NCBI GenBank assembly: GCA_007130865.1
Contig: SLRR01000190.1
Location: 1 to 64,000 of the forward strand
Source of the DNA: Spirochaeta sp.
GTDB lineage: Bacteria; Spirochaetota; Spirochaetia; DSM-27196; Alkalispirochaetaceae
Direction of reading: 5' to 3'
DNA length: 64,000 nt
A program made the translations under genes and the position numbers. Shown here in pieces: positions 44,555 through 54,005 of the stretch. The notes beneath the pieces are model-generated. The model was not told the origin of the DNA. It searched no databases and saw nothing but the letters and a program-made list of their open reading frames with translations. The stretch's first letter is position 1, and each line of letters starts with the position of its first letter.

Positions 44555-46297
44555 ATGAATCTCTCAGATCTTGACATTGCACAGGCGGCGTCGCTGAAAC
44601 CGATAAGCGAGATAGCCGCGGGACTGGAACTCGGTGAAGACCAGTGGTTGCCCTGGGGACGCAACGTCGCAAAGGTGAATCCGGCGGTCGGCGAGGGTGA
44701 GCGGGACTCCCGAGCGCGGTACGTGGACGTCACCGCGATCACGCCGACACCGCTCGGGGAGGGTAAAACCACAACCACCGTGGGGCTCACCCAGGGACTG
44801 GGGGTGGTCGGTCGCAACAGTATGTGCGCGATTCGTCAGCCCTCGATGGGGCCGACCTTCGGGATCAAGGGAGGCGCCGCCGGTGGCGGGCACAGCCAGA
44901 TTCTCCCCATGGAGGAGTTTAATCTCCACCTGACCGGAGATATCCACGCGATCTCCGCCGCCCACAACCTGATAGCTGCGGCGATCGACAACCAGATTTA
45001 CCACGAGTCGCGCTGGTCCGACGCGTTCTTTGAGAAACGGGGGATAAAGAAGATCGGGATCAACCCCTACGATATCTCCTGGAACCGGGTTGTGGACCTC
45101 AACGACCGGTCACTCCGGAACGTGATCACCGGATTGGGCGAACTCCCGGACGGTCCGATCAGGCAGGGCGGCTTTGATATCACCGTGGCGAGCGAGCTCA
45201 TGGCGGTGCTTGCGCTGGCACGAGATCTTCCGGATCTTCGGGAACGGATCGGCCGGATCGTGGTTGCCCGGGACCGGTCGGGCAATCGGGTAACCACCGA
45301 GGATCTGGGTGTTGCGGGAGCCGCAACGGTGTTGCTCCGCGACGCGCTGTGGCCCAACCTTCTGCAGACGATTGAAGGCCAGCCGGCGTTCGTGCACGCC
45401 GGACCATTTGCGAACATCGCTCACGGAAACTCCTCGGTCGTGGCGGACCGGATCGCGCTGGCCCGCGGTGGTTTTCTCGTGACTGAAAGCGGATTCGGAG
45501 CGGATATCGGGATGGAGAAGTTTTTCGATATCAAGTGTCGCGTGAGCGGCACGTTCCCGGATGTGGTCGTGCTGGTCGCGACGGTACGGGCGCTCAAGAT
45601 GCACGGTGGCGGCCCCAAGGTCACGCCGGGACAACCTCTGCCGGCGGTCTACAAGGAAAAGAATCTGGAACTTCTCACGACGGGACTGGAAAACCTCCGC
45701 GCCCACGTGCGCATCGCGAGCCTCTTCAACGTACCCGTGGTAGTGGCGGTCAATGCTTTTGGGACCGACGCGGAGGAAGAACTCGCCCTGGTCCGCGACG
45801 CGGCTCGTGAAGCCGGTGCCGCGGACGCGGTGGTGACACACCATCACGCCCGCGGCGGGGAAGGCGCAGCGGAGCTCGCACAGGCGGTGGCCCGCGTGGC
45901 CGACGAGCCCCGGAAGAAGGAGCCTCGCTTCCTTTACGACCTCGAAACTACGCTGGAAGACAAAATCCGGACGCTGGCAACCGAGGTTTACGGAGCCCGG
46001 GATATCGAGATCAGCCCCCTGGCAAAGGAGCAACTCGCCTCGTTTCAGGAAGCTGGTTTCGGCTCGATGCCGGTGTGTATCGCCAAGACGCACCTGTCGT
46101 TAAGCCATGACCCGACGATCAAAAACGCACCCCGGGACTTCGTATTCCCGATTCGCGAGCTGCGGCCCAGCGCGGGCGCGGGGTTTGTGTACGTGCTCGC
46201 CGGCGATATTCGGACGATGCCTGGTCTGCCGAGCGTCCCCGCCTTTCGCGGCGTCGATATCGACGTCGAGACCGGTCGGGTGAAGGGTCTCTTTTAG
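44555..46297 (+). CDS. fhs: Formate-tetrahydrofolate ligase
   Basis: Fhs joins formate to tetrahydrofolate at the cost of ATP, feeding one-carbon metabolism. The 580-residue protein has the P-loop TPLGEGKTTTTVGL, RQPSMGPTFGIKGGAAGGGHSQILPMEEFNLHLTGDIHA-type conserved blocks, TESGFGADIGMEKFFDIKCR and the C-terminal TMPGLPSVPAF. It is slightly longer than the usual 555-560 residues. A terminator follows, so it is probably a single-gene unit. Confidence 0.97.
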   Translation: MNLSDLDIAQAASLKPISEIAAGLELGEDQWLPWGRNVAKVNPAVGEGERDSRARYVDVTAITPTPLGEGKTTTTVGLTQGLGVVGRNSMCAIRQPSMGPTFGIKGGAAGGGHSQILPMEEFNLHLTGDIHAISAAHNLIAAAIDNQIYHESRWSDAFFEKRGIKKIGINPYDISWNRVVDLNDRSLRNVITGLGELPDGPIRQGGFDITVASELMAVLALARDLPDLRERIGRIVVARDRSGNRVTTEDLGVAGAATVLLRDALWPNLLQTIEGQPAFVHAGPFANIAHGNSSVVADRIALARGGFLVTESGFGADIGMEKFFDIKCRVSGTFPDVVVLVATVRALKMHGGGPKVTPGQPLPAVYKEKNLELLTTGLENLRAHVRIASLFNVPVVVAVNAFGTDAEEELALVRDAAREAGAADAVVTHHHARGGEGAAELAQAVARVADEPRKKEPRFLYDLETTLEDKIRTLATEVYGARDIEISPLAKEQLASFQEAGFGSMPVCIAKTHLSLSHDPTIKNAPRDFVFPIRELRPSAGAGFVYVLAGDIRTMPGLPSVPAFRGVDIDVETGRVKGLF

Positions 46298-46323
46298 TCT
46301 TCGTTTCGATTATGACTCGAGCG

Positions 46324-46360
46324 GTGCCCGCCCCGGAGAGGGGCGGGCACATCTGTTTTT
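46324..46360 (+). terminator. Rho-independent terminator after fhs
   Basis: GTGCCCGCCCC (46324-46334) pairs perfectly with GGGGCGGGCAC (46340-46350) around GGAGA. ATCTGTTTTT follows. Confidence 0.9.
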
Positions 46361-46379
46361 GGCGGAGCCTTGAAAAGAT

Positions 46380-46388
46380 TGGTATATT
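46380..46388 (+). promoter_or_regulatory. Extended -10 box of the HtpX-like gene
   Basis: TGG-TATATT at 46380-46388 ends 9 nt before ATG 46398. A possible -35, TTGGCG at 46359-46364, is 18 bp upstream. There is no ribosome binding site, so the message is likely leaderless or nearly so. Confidence 0.5.
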
Positions 46389-46397
46389 CACCCCGGG

Positions 46398-47240
46398 ATG
46401 AACACCTATCATCGACAGAAAGTCCTGCGTCTCGTCCAGACCACCGTGCTTATGACCGGGATGGTTTTCCTGGCGGCGCGGGCCGCCGCGATCGTGGTAG
46501 GGCCGTTTTTTGGTTGGCTCCTGGTGTTCGTGGCTCCGATTATTACCGTTTATTCCCTGGCGGGACAGCGCCTGCTCTTACCCACGGGTACCCGCGTGCT
46601 GCACCCGGCGGAAGCGCCCGAGGTGTATCGGATTCTGCGCAGACTGGTGGAGCGCGCCGGGCTTGACCGTGTTCCGCCGATCTATCTGCTTCCGTCCTCC
46701 AACGCGGAAGCACTCACCACCGGTATCGGAAAAGGAACGCGTATTCTGCTTTCCCGGGGTATATTTCATACACTTTCCCTCCGGGAGACCCAGGCGGTAC
46801 TCGCTCACGAGGTGAGCCACATCCGTAATCACGACCTGCCGCTCTTTGCGATGGCCGGGGCGATGCAACGACTTACCCGTTTGTTCGGTGTGTTTCTTAC
46901 AGTCCTGGTGATTCTCTTTTTTCCGCTGATCCTGGCGGGGATCCCGGTGATTCCATTGCGAGCGCTGCTCTACATGACCGCAGCGCCGGTCGTCACAGCG
47001 CTCGTGCAGTTTGCTCTCCTGAGGACGCGGGAGTTTCAGGCGGACCTGGGCGCGGCGGAACTGACCGGCGACCCGGAAGGTCTTGCCTCGGCGCTGGCCC
47101 GGCTGGAGTCGTTTCGACGGCCGGTGTGGAACTTCTTTGTCGTAAACGGTAGCCGCCGCACCGCCCTGGGCGAGTTGCTGCGCACACATCCTGGCACGGA
47201 AGAACGGATAGCCCGATTGCGGGAGCTCTCCAGCGCGTAA
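46398..47240 (+). CDS. M48-family membrane metalloprotease (HtpX-like)
   Basis: The 280-residue protein has two hydrophobic segments near the N-terminus, the zinc motif HEVSH in AVLAHEVSHIRNHD, further membrane segments (TVLVILFFPLILAGIPVI region) and the third ligand in REFQADLGAAELTGDPEGLASAL. HtpX proteases degrade damaged membrane proteins with the active site facing the cytoplasm. PSSNAEALTTGIGKGTRILLSRG is the usual strand region before the zinc motif. It follows the fhs terminator and has its own promoter. Confidence 0.92.
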   Translation: MNTYHRQKVLRLVQTTVLMTGMVFLAARAAAIVVGPFFGWLLVFVAPIITVYSLAGQRLLLPTGTRVLHPAEAPEVYRILRRLVERAGLDRVPPIYLLPSSNAEALTTGIGKGTRILLSRGIFHTLSLRETQAVLAHEVSHIRNHDLPLFAMAGAMQRLTRLFGVFLTVLVILFFPLILAGIPVIPLRALLYMTAAPVVTALVQFALLRTREFQADLGAAELTGDPEGLASALARLESFRRPVWNFFVVNGSRRTALGELLRTHPGTEERIARLRELSSA

Positions 47241-47302
47241 CTGTTCGTTGACCGCTGCTATTGCACCGAGTAGTATGGCGGTACAACTGTGGAAAGAGGA
47301 TT

Positions 47303-48802
47303 ATGAAACGCGTAATTATTATCGGGAGCGGGTTTGGTGGGATCTCCGCCGCGGCGTATCTTGCTCGGGATGGATACGATGTGACGGTTCTCGAGAAGAA
47401 CGGCTGGGTCGGTGGTCGCGCCCGGGATCTTGCAAAAGACGGGTTTCGTTTCGATATGGGGCCGAGCTGGTACTGGATGCCGGAGGAGCACGACCGATGG
47501 TTCGAGGAGTTCGGTATGCCCCGGGAGCAGTTCTACCAGATCCATCGCGTGGATCCGAGTTATCGGGTGTATTTTGGCGACAGCCTCCCCGGTGAGTCCC
47601 GGAACGTCGTCGATGTTCCCGCGGACCGCGCCGGAGCGCGAGCGGTTTTTGAGCAGTATGAACCGGGTGCCGGGGCCGCGCTGGACGATTATCTTTCCGA
47701 CTGTGCCGGGAAGTACCGGATAGCGATGAGCTCCTTTATCCGGCGTAATTTCTACTCGATCTTTGATTTTTTCAACTGGACCGCGATCCGCAACATGCGA
47801 CGTCTCAATCTGTTCCAGAGCTACCGAGGCCGGATCGGTCGGTTCTTCCGCCACCCGTACCTGCGGAAGATCCTGGAGTTTCCCGTGGTATTTCTCGGGA
47901 GCAGTGCCGACCGCACCCCCGCCGTCTATACCCTCATGAACCACATCGACTTTGAGCTGGGTACGTGGTACCCGGAGGGCGGGTTTTCCGCGGTGGTCCG
48001 GGCGATGCAGAGCGTGGCGGAATCACAGGGAGCGACCTTTCTCTTTAACCAGGAGGTTATCGGTATCGCTGTCGAGAACGGACGCGCCATCGCGGTGGAA
48101 GTGCGGGACGGTCAGGGCGGGAAGCGGATGGAAGCAGCAGATATAATCGTAGCCAACGCGGACTATCCCCGGGTAGAACAGCACCTTCTGCCGAAGAAGT
48201 ATCAGTCCGTCTCGGATGATCGGTGGGACCGCGCAACTCTGGCACCGGCGGTGATCAACTACTACCTCGGTTTTAATCGCCGTCTCGACGAGTTTCAGCA
48301 CCACACGTTCTTCTTCGATACGTCCTGGGAGGAGCATTTTGATGCGGTGTACAACGATCCACGCTGGATCGACGATCCGCTCTTCTACCTTCACGTTCCT
48401 TCCAGGACCGACCGATCCTGTGCGCCGGAGGGGCACGAAGCGGTATTTCTCCTGATTCCCGTGGCTCCCGGTCTGGAAGACACGGACGAACGACGGGAGA
48501 TGTACCTGAGCCGTGCCCTGGACCGGATGGAAGCGTTGACCGGAAAACCTCTGCGGGATAATCTGGTATTTCAACAGAGCATGTCCCTGCGTGACTTTTA
48601 CCGTGATTACCACGCGTACAAGGGAAATGCCTTTGGATTAGGACAGACTCTGTTTCAGACCGCCTGGTTCCGTATGGCGAACCGGTCCAGAAAGGTGAGT
48701 AATCTGTATTACGCGGGACAGTACACAGTTCCCGGGACGGGTACGACCATGAGCATGATCAGCGGGGCCGTGGTGGCGGATCGGATCCGCGCCGGCAGGT
48801 AG
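47303..48802 (+). CDS. crtI: Phytoene desaturase family protein
   Basis: The 499-residue flavoprotein begins MKRVIIIGSGFGGISAAAYLARDGYDVTVLEKNGWVGGRA, the FAD-binding start of CrtI enzymes. The frame from 47261 is longer but GAAAGAGGA before ATG 47303 supports the shorter form. It has DMGPSWYWMPE, WYPEGGFSAVVRAM and the C-terminal YYAGQYTVPGTGTTMSMISGAVVADRI. It would desaturate phytoene or a related C30 precursor. No phytoene synthase is in the window. Pigmented free-living spirochaetes are known. Confidence 0.9.
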   Translation: MKRVIIIGSGFGGISAAAYLARDGYDVTVLEKNGWVGGRARDLAKDGFRFDMGPSWYWMPEEHDRWFEEFGMPREQFYQIHRVDPSYRVYFGDSLPGESRNVVDVPADRAGARAVFEQYEPGAGAALDDYLSDCAGKYRIAMSSFIRRNFYSIFDFFNWTAIRNMRRLNLFQSYRGRIGRFFRHPYLRKILEFPVVFLGSSADRTPAVYTLMNHIDFELGTWYPEGGFSAVVRAMQSVAESQGATFLFNQEVIGIAVENGRAIAVEVRDGQGGKRMEAADIIVANADYPRVEQHLLPKKYQSVSDDRWDRATLAPAVINYYLGFNRRLDEFQHHTFFFDTSWEEHFDAVYNDPRWIDDPLFYLHVPSRTDRSCAPEGHEAVFLLIPVAPGLEDTDERREMYLSRALDRMEALTGKPLRDNLVFQQSMSLRDFYRDYHAYKGNAFGLGQTLFQTAWFRMANRSRKVSNLYYAGQYTVPGTGTTMSMISGAVVADRIRAGR

Positions 48803-48811
48803 GAGCGACAG

Positions 48812-49645
48812 ATGGGATGGTTCGGAAAGATTGTCGGTGGTACGATCGGCCTGGTGACGATCGGTGGTCCTTTGGGAGCGATCGCCGGTGCCGCGATCGG
48901 CCATCATCTCTTTGACAGACAACCCCGGGCACTGAAACCGGGAAATGAAGCCGGCCCCGCCCGGGGACCACACCGGTGGACCGGGAACGGCGAACAGCAG
49001 TCGGCCGGAGACTACAGCCGGACCGGACCGCGGGACCGTACCGAAGAACGTCAGGCGGCTTTTTTTCTGGCGCTCTTTTCGATTCTGGGTAAACTGGCCA
49101 AAGCGGACGGCCGCATCACACGCGAGCAGGGTGAGGCGGTGGTGTCCTTCCTGGATCGAATGGGCGTAACCGGTCGCCAGCGATCGTTCGCGATCCGTGT
49201 TTTCAACGAGGCAAAAGATTCGCGGTATACCGTGGAAGAATTTGCCAGGCAGTTTGCGGATGTGACTCGTGAGCAGCAGGATCTTCGTTCGAGCCTGATG
49301 GATATGCTCTACGAGACCGCCCTGGCAAACCGTGAGCTGCATCCCCGTGAAGAGGAGATGATCAACTCCGTCGCGGCGATCCTGGGGATCCCCGCGTCCG
49401 AACATCGTGCGATCCGCGACCGCCACCTTGGTGGAGCGGATTACGCGTTTTCCGTGCTCGGGCTCACCCCGGAGGCGACGGACGATGAGATCCGTCGGAC
49501 GTACCGCCAGCTCGTGCAGGAGTACCATCCGGACAGGATTGTTGCCCAGGGAATGCCGCAGGAGTTTGTAGAGTACGCGGGAGAGCGGTTCCAGGAAATA
49601 CAACGGGCCTGGCAGACGATCCGCCGCGATCGTGGACTCGGGTGA
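48812..49645 (+). CDS. djlA: DjlA-like co-chaperone (TerB plus DnaJ domain)
   Basis: The 277-residue protein follows AGGAGCGACAG. A glycine-rich hydrophobic N-terminus (VGGTIGLVTIGGPLGAIAGAAIG) can serve as membrane anchor, as in DjlA. Residues about 75-190 form a TerB domain (FFLALFSILGKLAKADGRITREQG). Residues about 210-277 form a J domain with the HPD motif (EYHPDR). DjlA recruits DnaK to the inner membrane. Confidence 0.9.
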   Translation: MGWFGKIVGGTIGLVTIGGPLGAIAGAAIGHHLFDRQPRALKPGNEAGPARGPHRWTGNGEQQSAGDYSRTGPRDRTEERQAAFFLALFSILGKLAKADGRITREQGEAVVSFLDRMGVTGRQRSFAIRVFNEAKDSRYTVEEFARQFADVTREQQDLRSSLMDMLYETALANRELHPREEEMINSVAAILGIPASEHRAIRDRHLGGADYAFSVLGLTPEATDDEIRRTYRQLVQEYHPDRIVAQGMPQEFVEYAGERFQEIQRAWQTIRRDRGLG

Positions 49646-49713
49646 ATACGCGACGGATACATTATAGTACGGTTCCGGTCGATCAAGGCGACAGTTCCGG
49701 TTCGCGCAACCGC

Positions 49714-50955
49714 CTAGACCGGGAGTTTAGCGGAAATCAACCCCTGCCGGCGGATTTCCAGAGGGATCACCGAGTCCTCGCCGAACGCGCGATGCATCGC
49801 TACGCGATACTCATGAACGAGATCCTCCGGAATCGCCACCAGCATCGATCCCGCAAAACCGCCGCCGTGGACGCGACAGGCACCGACGGCCCCGCGCTGG
49901 CGCAGGTACGTCCGGGTCAGCTCGATCCCCAACGCCAGGGACTGGTCGGTGGCGGACCCGGTGTGAACGTTCTGAAGCAGCCGGATGCTCGAATCGCCGC
50001 TCTCGGTCATCAGCTCCAGGATGTCGTGGTTAAGGCGGGAATCGGCGGCATCAGCAAAGGAAAGGACGCGATCCTGTTCCTCGAAAAAGTGCAATGCCCT
50101 GAGTACCGCCCGATCGCCGATCGTCCTTCGGACGGCTGTAAGGTTGGCGAGTAGTTTTCTGCGGTCGGTTTCGGCGAGCGTCCGTGCGCCCAGTGCCTCC
50201 GCGACGGCGTGCATCTCCCGCGATATCTCCCCGTAGGCATCGGTAAGATCCGCGTGGGACCCTCCGGTATTTACCACCATCAGCCGGTGATTGGACTCAG
50301 AAAAATCGATCTCGATCTCATGCACCCGGGGAGCTCGTGGATCGGCAAAATCGATCGCCTGCATCCCGCCGAGCGCGGATGCGTACTGGTCCATGAGACC
50401 ACTCGGTTTCTTCATGAAGTGGTTCTCGGCGTACTGACCCGCCCGGGCTGCCTGGAGTGGTGAGATCTCGCTTCCGGAGAGCGTGGCGTGTACTCCTGCC
50501 AGCGCTACCTCCAGCGCCGCGGAAGAACTGAGTCCGCTGCCGGGGAGTACCGAGCTCGCCATAAACGCCTGGTATCCCGGCGCCGGCAGGTCCTGCTTCA
50601 GCAACCCTTCCCGGATACCGAGCATCAGTTTCTCCGTATCATGGTCGGCGGTACCCGGCGTGGCGACAAACTCCCGGTCCCAACCGCTTGATATGAGGCG
50701 CATTACGGTGTCCGGCCCGGACTCTCCCGGCGAGGAGGGGCCGGCGACAACCAGGGTGTCCAACGTGATCGCTGCTGCTACAACGCGGCCGTTGTTGTGA
50801 TCGGTATGATTTCCGATGATTTCTGTTCTACCCGGAGCGCTGGCCACCACTTCCGGTTTGGTGCCGAAGTGCTCCTGGTATTCCGCTTTCAGTTCGTCCA
50901 CGCGGTGCCGTCCGTCCGGCAGCGTAGCCAGGAACTCATTGAAGGAGATCGTCAT
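49714..50955 (-). CDS. galK: Galactokinase
   Basis: GalK phosphorylates galactose at C1. The 413-residue protein has the family signature GRTEIIGNHTDHNNGRV, the GHMP ATP loop LPGSGLSSSAALE, GLMDQYASALGGMQAIDF with the catalytic Asp, and RVHGGGFAGSMLVAIP near the C-terminus (usually GGGFGG). It lies 21 bp after a small lipoprotein gene on the same strand. galT and galE are not nearby. Confidence 0.96.
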   Translation of the reverse strand: MTISFNEFLATLPDGRHRVDELKAEYQEHFGTKPEVVASAPGRTEIIGNHTDHNNGRVVAAAITLDTLVVAGPSSPGESGPDTVMRLISSGWDREFVATPGTADHDTEKLMLGIREGLLKQDLPAPGYQAFMASSVLPGSGLSSSAALEVALAGVHATLSGSEISPLQAARAGQYAENHFMKKPSGLMDQYASALGGMQAIDFADPRAPRVHEIEIDFSESNHRLMVVNTGGSHADLTDAYGEISREMHAVAEALGARTLAETDRRKLLANLTAVRRTIGDRAVLRALHFFEEQDRVLSFADAADSRLNHDILELMTESGDSSIRLLQNVHTGSATDQSLALGIELTRTYLRQRGAVGACRVHGGGFAGSMLVAIPEDLVHEYRVAMHRAFGEDSVIPLEIRRQGLISAKLPV

Positions 50956-50976
50956 GGGAGCCTCGGAACGCCCGGC

Positions 50977-51390
50977 TCAGGATGTTTCGGTACGCTCGGC
51001 GATGATTTCCAGGAGTCGCTCCGAGAGCACCCGTGGCCATTCCGGCAAGGTACCGGACTGGTCCGCCTCGTACGTTGCGAGGAGTGCCTCAAAACGATTG
51101 TGGGCGACTTCATAATCGCCCTGCTTGTACGCGATGAATGCGATCTCATATTCCGCCTCCATAATCGCCCCGCGGTCATCCGGGAACCGACGAATGAACT
51201 CACGGTAATAACGCAGCGCGAGCTCCCAGCGCTCCTGGTCGACCGCTTCCTGCGCCCGCTGGAACATCTCCATCCGGCTCAGATCCTCCGGGATCTCCCC
51301 CGGAGTGCTCCGGCATCCGGATAGCACCGCTATCGTGAAGACCAGAACTATCGGGAGCAGTACGAGAGTCGAGAAGGGGTGTCGTTTCAT
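50977..51390 (-). CDS. Small TPR-like lipoprotein
   Basis: The 137-residue protein starts MKRHPFSTLVLLPIVLVFTI and ends its signal with LSGC. The mature part has TPR-like helices (FQRAQEAVDQERWELALRYYREFIRRFPDDRGAI ... AEYEIAFIAYKQGDYEVAHNRFEALLATY), similar to BamD/YbgF repeats but too short for BamD. It probably acts in the periplasm on outer-membrane assembly or as a scaffold. It lies between glgP and galK on the same strand. Confidence 0.8.
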   Translation of the reverse strand: MKRHPFSTLVLLPIVLVFTIAVLSGCRSTPGEIPEDLSRMEMFQRAQEAVDQERWELALRYYREFIRRFPDDRGAIMEAEYEIAFIAYKQGDYEVAHNRFEALLATYEADQSGTLPEWPRVLSERLLEIIAERTETS

Positions 51391-51433
51391 CACAATCGCG
51401 ACGGTATCACGTTTGGGACCGCATCGCAATAGT

Positions 51434-53971
51434 TCAGTGCCAGCGGAGCAATCCCGGAATGTAGGGATGCACCAGCTCCGGATGATCGGGTAACACTCGA
51501 ATCGCGTACCCCTGCCGTCCCGCCTGCCGACACTTGACGCGGGCGCGGAAGGTGTGCGCATTACCGTCGCGCTTTTCCGGTTTCATCTTGACGACTTCGG
51601 GGTTTTCCAGATTACCCTCAGCGTTGATACGTCCGGTATAAACTTGTACAGCGACCTCGTCCGGAGCTATCGAACCAAGGTGAACGTTGCACCGTACGGT
51701 AAAGCTGTCACCGACTTTGAGGTTGCCGTTATCGCCGGAGACCTCGTAGATCGTAATGTCCTTCCACTGACCCTGCAACCGGTGGATATAACCCGCCAGG
51801 TTTCGGGCCTGCGAGTAGTTCTCCCGCTTCATCCGGTCGTAGTTCTTGAGTGCGGGCAGATAAAAATTCTCGGAGTATTCCATGAGCATTCGACTGGTGG
51901 AAAAGAGCCCTCCCAGTTTCTTCATGGACGCCTTCATGCGGCGTATCCATTCACGGGGTAGTCCGTCGAGACTTCGATCGTAGTACAGGGGAATGATCTC
52001 CCGCTCAAGCAGGTCGTAGAGAAGCTTGCTCTCAATATCGTCCTGCATTTCCTCGTCGGCATATTCTTCCCCGGCGCCGATCGCGTAACCTACCTCGGTG
52101 TCGTATCCTTCCGCCCACCAGCCATCGAGGACGGAGCAGTTCTGAACTCCGTTGATCGCCGCTTTCATCCCGCTGGTTCCGCTCGCCTCCAACGGGCGTC
52201 GAGGCGTATTCAGCCAGATATCACTGCCGCTGACCAGGTACTTGGCAACTTCCAGATCGTAGTTCTCGAGAAAAACGATCTTGCTGCGGATTTCCGGATC
52301 ACTCGCGTAATGGACGATGTCCTTGATCAGGTTCTTCCCGGGGATATCGTGGGGATGGGCTTTCCCCGCGAAGATGATCTGCACCGGACGGTCGGGGTTC
52401 GTAAGCAGTTTTTTCAGCCGTTCCGGATCACGGAAAAGCAGCGTTGCCCGTTTGTACGTGGCAAAACGGCGGGCAAAGCTGATCGTAAGCGTATACGGAG
52501 AGAGAACTTCCTCGGCGTAGGACTGCTGAGAACGACTCGCACCGCGGCGTTGCAGTTGTCCCCGTAACCGTTTCCGCGTAAAAGCGACCAGTTTGTTCTT
52601 GCGTATCTCGTGGGTGCGCCAGAGCTCCTCGTCGGAAATACGGTCCATCCGCTTCCAGATTTCCGTATGGGTAGGATCATCATCGAACCGTGGTCCGAAG
52701 TACCGGTCCAGGAGTTCCTTCATCTCGGGGCTGAGAAAACTCCGGGAGTGTACCCCGTTGGTGATATGCCCGATCGGGATCTCGTGATCTGGAAGGCCGG
52801 ACCAGATCTGACGCCACATCTCCCGGGAAACCGTGCCGTGAAGCTCGCTCACCCCGTTGTTGTACGCGCTTAACCGGATCGCCAGAACAGTCATACAGAA
52901 CGGTTCCTGGTGATCCAGCGGGTTTTCCCGGCCCAGAGCGACAAACTCCTCCCAGGTAAAACCCGTACCTTCGGTGATCGCGTTAAAATACTTATGCATC
53001 ATATCGATCCCGAACCGCTCGTTCCCTGCGGGTACCGGCGTGTGGGTGGTGAATATATTGGTCGGCCAGAGCGCCTGCATCGCCTCCTGTCGTGTCAGAC
53101 CCTGTTCCAGGATGTAGTTGCGGATCCGCTCGATCCCGAGAAACGCCGAATGCCCCTCGTTCATGTGGGTCACCGCGGGGTTTTTCCCCATTGCCCGGAG
53201 CGCCCGGATACCGCCGATCCCCAGGAGGATCTCCTGCTTGATGCGCATTTCACGGTCTCCCCCGTAGAGCGAGGAGGTTATCGTCCGATTCTCCGGGGTG
53301 TTTTCCTCAACGTTGGCGTCGAGCAGGTACAAGCTGATCCGTCCGATGCGTACCTCCCAGACCCGGGCGGTTACCGTCGACCCCGGCATCTCCACGGAGA
53401 TCCGGACTTCCTTTCCGTCCTTATCCAGCACCTGCCAGACGGGCATGTTATACCAGTCGTTCTCGGGATAGCGCTCCTGCTGAAAGCCGTCGGCGTTGAG
53501 GTACTGCTGAAAGTATCCCTGTTGGTAGAGCAGCCCCACCCCGACCAGGGGAAGGCCCAGGTCGCTGGAGCTTTTCAGATGATCGCCGGAAAGAACGCCC
53601 AGGCCTCCGGAGTAAATCGGAAGACTCACGTCCAGACCGTACTCCATCGAGAAATAGGCGATTGTATTTTTTCGGGAGCCGGAGTACCACGTGTCCTTGC
53701 CGGACTTGTACCGACGGAACCGTTCTACAACGTTGTTAAGCGCAGCCAGATAGGAGTCGTCCTCCGCGAGCTGCGCGAACCGCTCCTGGGACACCATTCC
53801 CAGCATCAACACGGGGTTCTGTTTGCTTGTAACCCACGCATCAAAGTCGAGGCGCATGAACAAATTCTGGGCGTCATGATTCCAGCTCATCCAGAGGTCG
53901 TGGGCGATCTCTTCGAGCGGTTTCAAGGCCCGCGGTATCTGCGGGTTAACGGTGTATTCTATGTATTTCAT
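51434..53971 (-). CDS. glgP: Alpha-glucan (glycogen/maltodextrin) phosphorylase
   Basis: This GT35 enzyme releases glucose-1-phosphate from alpha-glucans. The 845-residue protein from ATG 53971 begins MKYIEYTVNPQIPRALKPLEEIAHDLWMSWNHDAQNLF, the DUF3417 start of this subfamily; a start at 54031 would overlap hom. It has AYFSMEYGLDVSLPIYSGGLGVLSGDHLKSSSDLG-type N-terminal motifs and EASGTSGMKAAINGVQNCSVLDGWW, the region that binds the pyridoxal phosphate phosphate group and substrate. It is the short, E. coli MalP-distant type. It lies downstream of hom. Confidence 0.94.
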   Translation of the reverse strand: MKYIEYTVNPQIPRALKPLEEIAHDLWMSWNHDAQNLFMRLDFDAWVTSKQNPVLMLGMVSQERFAQLAEDDSYLAALNNVVERFRRYKSGKDTWYSGSRKNTIAYFSMEYGLDVSLPIYSGGLGVLSGDHLKSSSDLGLPLVGVGLLYQQGYFQQYLNADGFQQERYPENDWYNMPVWQVLDKDGKEVRISVEMPGSTVTARVWEVRIGRISLYLLDANVEENTPENRTITSSLYGGDREMRIKQEILLGIGGIRALRAMGKNPAVTHMNEGHSAFLGIERIRNYILEQGLTRQEAMQALWPTNIFTTHTPVPAGNERFGIDMMHKYFNAITEGTGFTWEEFVALGRENPLDHQEPFCMTVLAIRLSAYNNGVSELHGTVSREMWRQIWSGLPDHEIPIGHITNGVHSRSFLSPEMKELLDRYFGPRFDDDPTHTEIWKRMDRISDEELWRTHEIRKNKLVAFTRKRLRGQLQRRGASRSQQSYAEEVLSPYTLTISFARRFATYKRATLLFRDPERLKKLLTNPDRPVQIIFAGKAHPHDIPGKNLIKDIVHYASDPEIRSKIVFLENYDLEVAKYLVSGSDIWLNTPRRPLEASGTSGMKAAINGVQNCSVLDGWWAEGYDTEVGYAIGAGEEYADEEMQDDIESKLLYDLLEREIIPLYYDRSLDGLPREWIRRMKASMKKLGGLFSTSRMLMEYSENFYLPALKNYDRMKRENYSQARNLAGYIHRLQGQWKDITIYEVSGDNGNLKVGDSFTVRCNVHLGSIAPDEVAVQVYTGRINAEGNLENPEVVKMKPEKRDGNAHTFRARVKCRQAGRQGYAIRVLPDHPELVHPYIPGLLRWH

Positions 53972-54005
53972 CTCGGCCAGACGGTATCCGCCGTTCCGGA
54001 CCGTG

